A DNA stretch of 7,081 nucleotides, taken from the NCBI GenBank assembly GCA_027488165.1, contig JAIYCF010000060.1, positions 1 through 7,081 on the forward strand, read 5' to 3'. Each line of letters starts with the position of its first letter. Position 1 is the stretch's first letter. The notes beneath the pieces are model-generated. The model searched no databases and was not told the origin of the DNA. It saw only the letters and a program-made list of their open reading frames with translations. Origin of the DNA: Streptomycetaceae bacterium. Its GTDB lineage: Bacteria; Actinomycetota; Actinomycetes; Nanopelagicales; Nanopelagicaceae. Both the position numbers and the translations under genes were made by a program. Shown in pieces: positions 5,524 to 7,081 of the stretch.

Positions 5524-6264
5524 CTACGAAGCCAGGATTTTAATTGCACCGTCGATGATTGTGATGACATTTCCGGCGCAGCCCTTAATCACTTCACCGA
5601 CGCCTTCATGGCTAATCTCTTCTTTAGAAAGTCCGGCTGCTGGGTTGGCAACTGCTGCAATTGCGGCGTAGCGAAGACCTGCTTCACGTGCCAAAGTTGC
5701 CTCAGGAACACCTGTCATACCTACGACTGTTACGCCCATCTTGGCGCACATCTTGATTTCCGCAGGTGATTCAAATCTTGGACCGTTAAATACGGCATAA
5801 ACACCGCCGGTATGAAGTTTGATTTCTGCTTTCTTCGCTGACTTGGCAAGCGCCTTTTGAATCTTCTTGTCATAGATATAGGTCATATCAATGTGCTGAA
5901 CGCCGCCTTCTTGAACTCCATCAAAGAAGGTATCTGCGCGACCATGAGTGAAATCAATGAAGTCATCAACTAACTGCAAAGCGCCTGGCTTTAACTTCTT
6001 TGATACTCCGCCAACCACATTTACGCCAATAATCAGATCTGCGCCCCAGTTCTTTAACGCCTGGATATTTGCGCGATAGTTAACTTGGCTTGGTGGAACT
6101 GTGTGGTTAACACCGTGGCGAGTAAGGAAGGCAACATCTGCCCCGTGCCACTTACCTGTAGTAATTACTGCCTGACCATATGCGGTGTCGACAGTTGTAG
6201 GGGATTGGCCAGCTAGCGCTGGAAGGTTATAGAAACCTGTTCCAGCGATGATTGCGATCTTCAA
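5524..6264 (-). CDS. mtnP: Methylthioadenosine/methylthioinosine phosphorylase family protein
   Basis: This 246-aa protein is a trimeric-type purine nucleoside phosphorylase of the MTAP/PNP family, which cleaves nucleosides with phosphate to a base and (methylthio)ribose-1-phosphate. Seen in order: GTGFY at 8-12 (phosphate loop), TRHGVNHTVPPSQVNYRANI at 48-67, GVNVVGGVS at 80-88, GGVYAVFNGPRFESPAEI at 153-170, and VVGMTGVPEATLARE at 180-194. The base-recognition segment is VANPAAG at 205-211. Adenine-specific MTAPs carry Asp-x-Asp at this place; here it is Asn207-Pro-Ala209. An Asn is what 6-oxopurine PNPs and the Pseudomonas methylthioinosine phosphorylase use. With a deaminase as next gene, methylthioinosine or another 6-oxopurine nucleoside is the likelier substrate (inference). 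It starts at TTG 6264, after an in-frame stop and a strong Shine-Dalgarno, 4 bp beyond the ABC ATPase stop. Confidence 0.9.
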   Translation of the reverse strand: MKIAIIAGTGFYNLPALAGQSPTTVDTAYGQAVITTGKWHGADVAFLTRHGVNHTVPPSQVNYRANIQALKNWGADLIIGVNVVGGVSKKLKPGALQLVDDFIDFTHGRADTFFDGVQEGGVQHIDMTYIYDKKIQKALAKSAKKAEIKLHTGGVYAVFNGPRFESPAEIKMCAKMGVTVVGMTGVPEATLAREAGLRYAAIAAVANPAAGLSKEEISHEGVGEVIKGCAGNVITIIDGAIKILAS

Positions 6265-6268
6265 TTAC

Positions 6269-7081
6269 TTACTCCTTAAGACCGGCCATGAGGCGGCCGA
6301 TGTAGTTGCGGTCTGCATCTTTGGAGTCAACGATCGCAACGATCTTTCCACCCGACATAACCGCGATGCGGTCAGAGAGCGAAAGAATTTCATCGAGTTC
6401 GGCAGATACCAAAAGTACGCCAGCGCCGTTATCGCGCGCTGAAATTAACTGATTGTGGATAAATTCGATTGATCCAACATCCACACCACGCGTTGGTTGA
6501 GCCGCAACAAGCACCGGAAGTTCTTGGCTTAGCTCTCGCGCTACGACAACTTTCTGCTTATTTCCGCCAGAGAGCGAACTCGCTGGGTTAAAGGCAGAAG
6601 GCGTGCGGACATCAAACTTTTCAACGAGCTGTTCTGCGTTCTTAGCAACTTCTCCAAGGTTACGAACCCAACCCTTGGCAAATGGGGCTTGATCGAATTG
6701 GTTTAGAACTAAGTTATCGGCGATTGAGTAATTAGCCACTAGTCCATGCTTTTCACGATCTTCAGGAACATGTGAGATTCCTGCTTCGTGAACCGCATGT
6801 GGCGACATATTTTTAGTTGCAACGCCATTAATCAATACCTGGCCTGCTTCGCGATTGCGCATTCCGCAAATTGCTTCAACTAATTCGCGTTGGCCATTTC
6901 CTTCAACGCCGGCAACTCCCAGGATTTCACCTTTGTGAAGAGTTAGATCAACGCCCTTAACAGACATGATCTTGCGATCATCGCGGACTTCAAGCCCTTT
7001 AACTTCTAGGACTGCACCGCCTTGCTTAGCTTCGGTGCGATTTACCTGCAAGACAACTGAGCGACCGACCATCATCTGAGC
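6269..7081 (-). CDS. Sugar/nucleoside-type ABC transporter ATPase, C-terminal domain (5' partial)
   Basis: This is the second nucleotide-binding domain of a tandem ABC ATPase of the RbsA/MglA and NupO/YufO class, cytoplasmic and paired with two permeases and, in the nucleoside type, a BmpA-like lipoprotein. The frame is open to the right edge, and the first Met (7075) starts a MMVGRSV linker typical of the join between the two domains, so the N-terminal domain lies outside. Counting from that Met: a Walker A-like GVEGNGQREL at about 56-65 lacking the usual Lys, VPEDRE at about 103-108, signature LSGGNKQK at 168-175, a Walker B region LPVLVAAQPTRGVDVGS at about 186-202, and SAELDE in place of the switch His. 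Such degeneracy is normal in this family's C-terminal domain. It precedes the phosphorylase by 4 bp, which favours nucleosides over sugars as cargo (inference). Confidence 0.9.
   Translation of the reverse strand, partial: AQMMVGRSVVLQVNRTEAKQGGAVLEVKGLEVRDDRKIMSVKGVDLTLHKGEILGVAGVEGNGQRELVEAICGMRNREAGQVLINGVATKNMSPHAVHEAGISHVPEDREKHGLVANYSIADNLVLNQFDQAPFAKGWVRNLGEVAKNAEQLVEKFDVRTPSAFNPASSLSGGNKQKVVVARELSQELPVLVAAQPTRGVDVGSIEFIHNQLISARDNGAGVLLVSAELDEILSLSDRIAVMSGGKIVAIVDSKDADRNYIGRLMAGLKE
6272..6277 (-). promoter_or_regulatory. Strong Shine-Dalgarno for the phosphorylase TTG start
   Basis: On the minus strand AAGGAG ends 7 nt before the TTG at 6264. The same six bases encode the final Lys-Glu of the ABC ATPase, immediately before its TAA. 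An in-frame TAA directly precedes the TTG, so no upstream start is possible; this site fixes the unusual TTG as the real start. Confidence 0.85.

Noticed and set aside
6283..6299. CGGCC ... GGCCG inverted repeat near the ABC ATPase 3' end
   Set aside because: Only 5 bp with a 7-nt loop, inside coding sequence and between co-directional genes; probably chance.
6269..7081. Loss of Walker A Lys and switch His as evidence of a broken ATPase
   Set aside because: C-terminal domains of RbsA/NupO-type tandem ATPases normally have such degenerate sites; the frame is intact.
1..7081. Mobile elements, CRISPR arrays, prophage or integration sites at the tRNAs
   Set aside because: No transposase or integrase frame, no regularly spaced repeats, and no duplicated tRNA 3' end longer than the short acceptor-stem copy were seen.

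Overview
The window is a compact bacterial chromosome segment, almost entirely coding, with intermediate G+C by eye. The left half resembles conserved actinobacterial neighbourhoods: a HlyC/CorC-type CBS protein followed by a short cytidine-deaminase-like protein, and a fumarylacetoacetate hydrolase (FAH) family gene followed by gltX and then tRNA-Gln and tRNA-Glu. The tight packing, moderate G+C and nucleoside-transport/purine-salvage genes suggest a streamlined actinobacterium, for example a freshwater acI / Nanopelagicales type. That placement is inferred from gene order and protein character; no database search was made.

Plus strand, left to right: the C-terminal half of a CorC/HlyC membrane protein (cut by the window edge; CBS pair plus CorC_HlyC domain); a 112-aa cytidine-deaminase-fold protein lacking the zinc and catalytic motifs (8-bp overlap); an FAH-family hydrolase/isomerase (9-bp gap); and gltX (4-bp GTGA overlap). 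After gltX come a perfect small hairpin, tRNA-Gln(CUG) and tRNA-Glu(CUC). The genes look like one co-directional transcription unit ending in the two tRNAs that the glutamyl-tRNA synthetase would charge if it is non-discriminating.

Minus strand, right to left: the C-terminal ATPase domain of a tandem sugar/nucleoside-type ABC ATPase (cut by the right edge); a methylthioadenosine/methylthioinosine phosphorylase-family protein with a TTG start and a strong Shine-Dalgarno; an MtaD-like amidohydrolase deaminase; and a short-chain dehydrogenase (SDR). Junctions are 4 bp, 12 bp and a 4-bp ATGA overlap, so this is very likely an operon. The phosphorylase has Asn-Pro-Ala where adenine-specific MTA phosphorylases carry Asp-x-Asp. 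Together with the adjacent deaminase, this suggests a two-step route: MTA is deaminated to methylthioinosine, then cleaved to hypoxanthine and methylthioribose-1-phosphate. A nucleoside-type importer may feed it.

The two halves converge at about 3.51 kb. The SDR stop codon and last sense codon lie inside the 3' end of tRNA-Glu (antisense). A long imperfect hairpin built from the last SDR codons sits at the junction and may end transcription from one or both sides. There is no gene-free stretch over 300 bp, and no insertion sequence, CRISPR array or phage gene was seen. The most interesting points are the predicted MTA-deaminase/MTI-phosphorylase pair, the convergent tRNA/CDS overlap with its hairpin, and the pre-tRNA-Gln hairpin that copies the tRNA acceptor stem.
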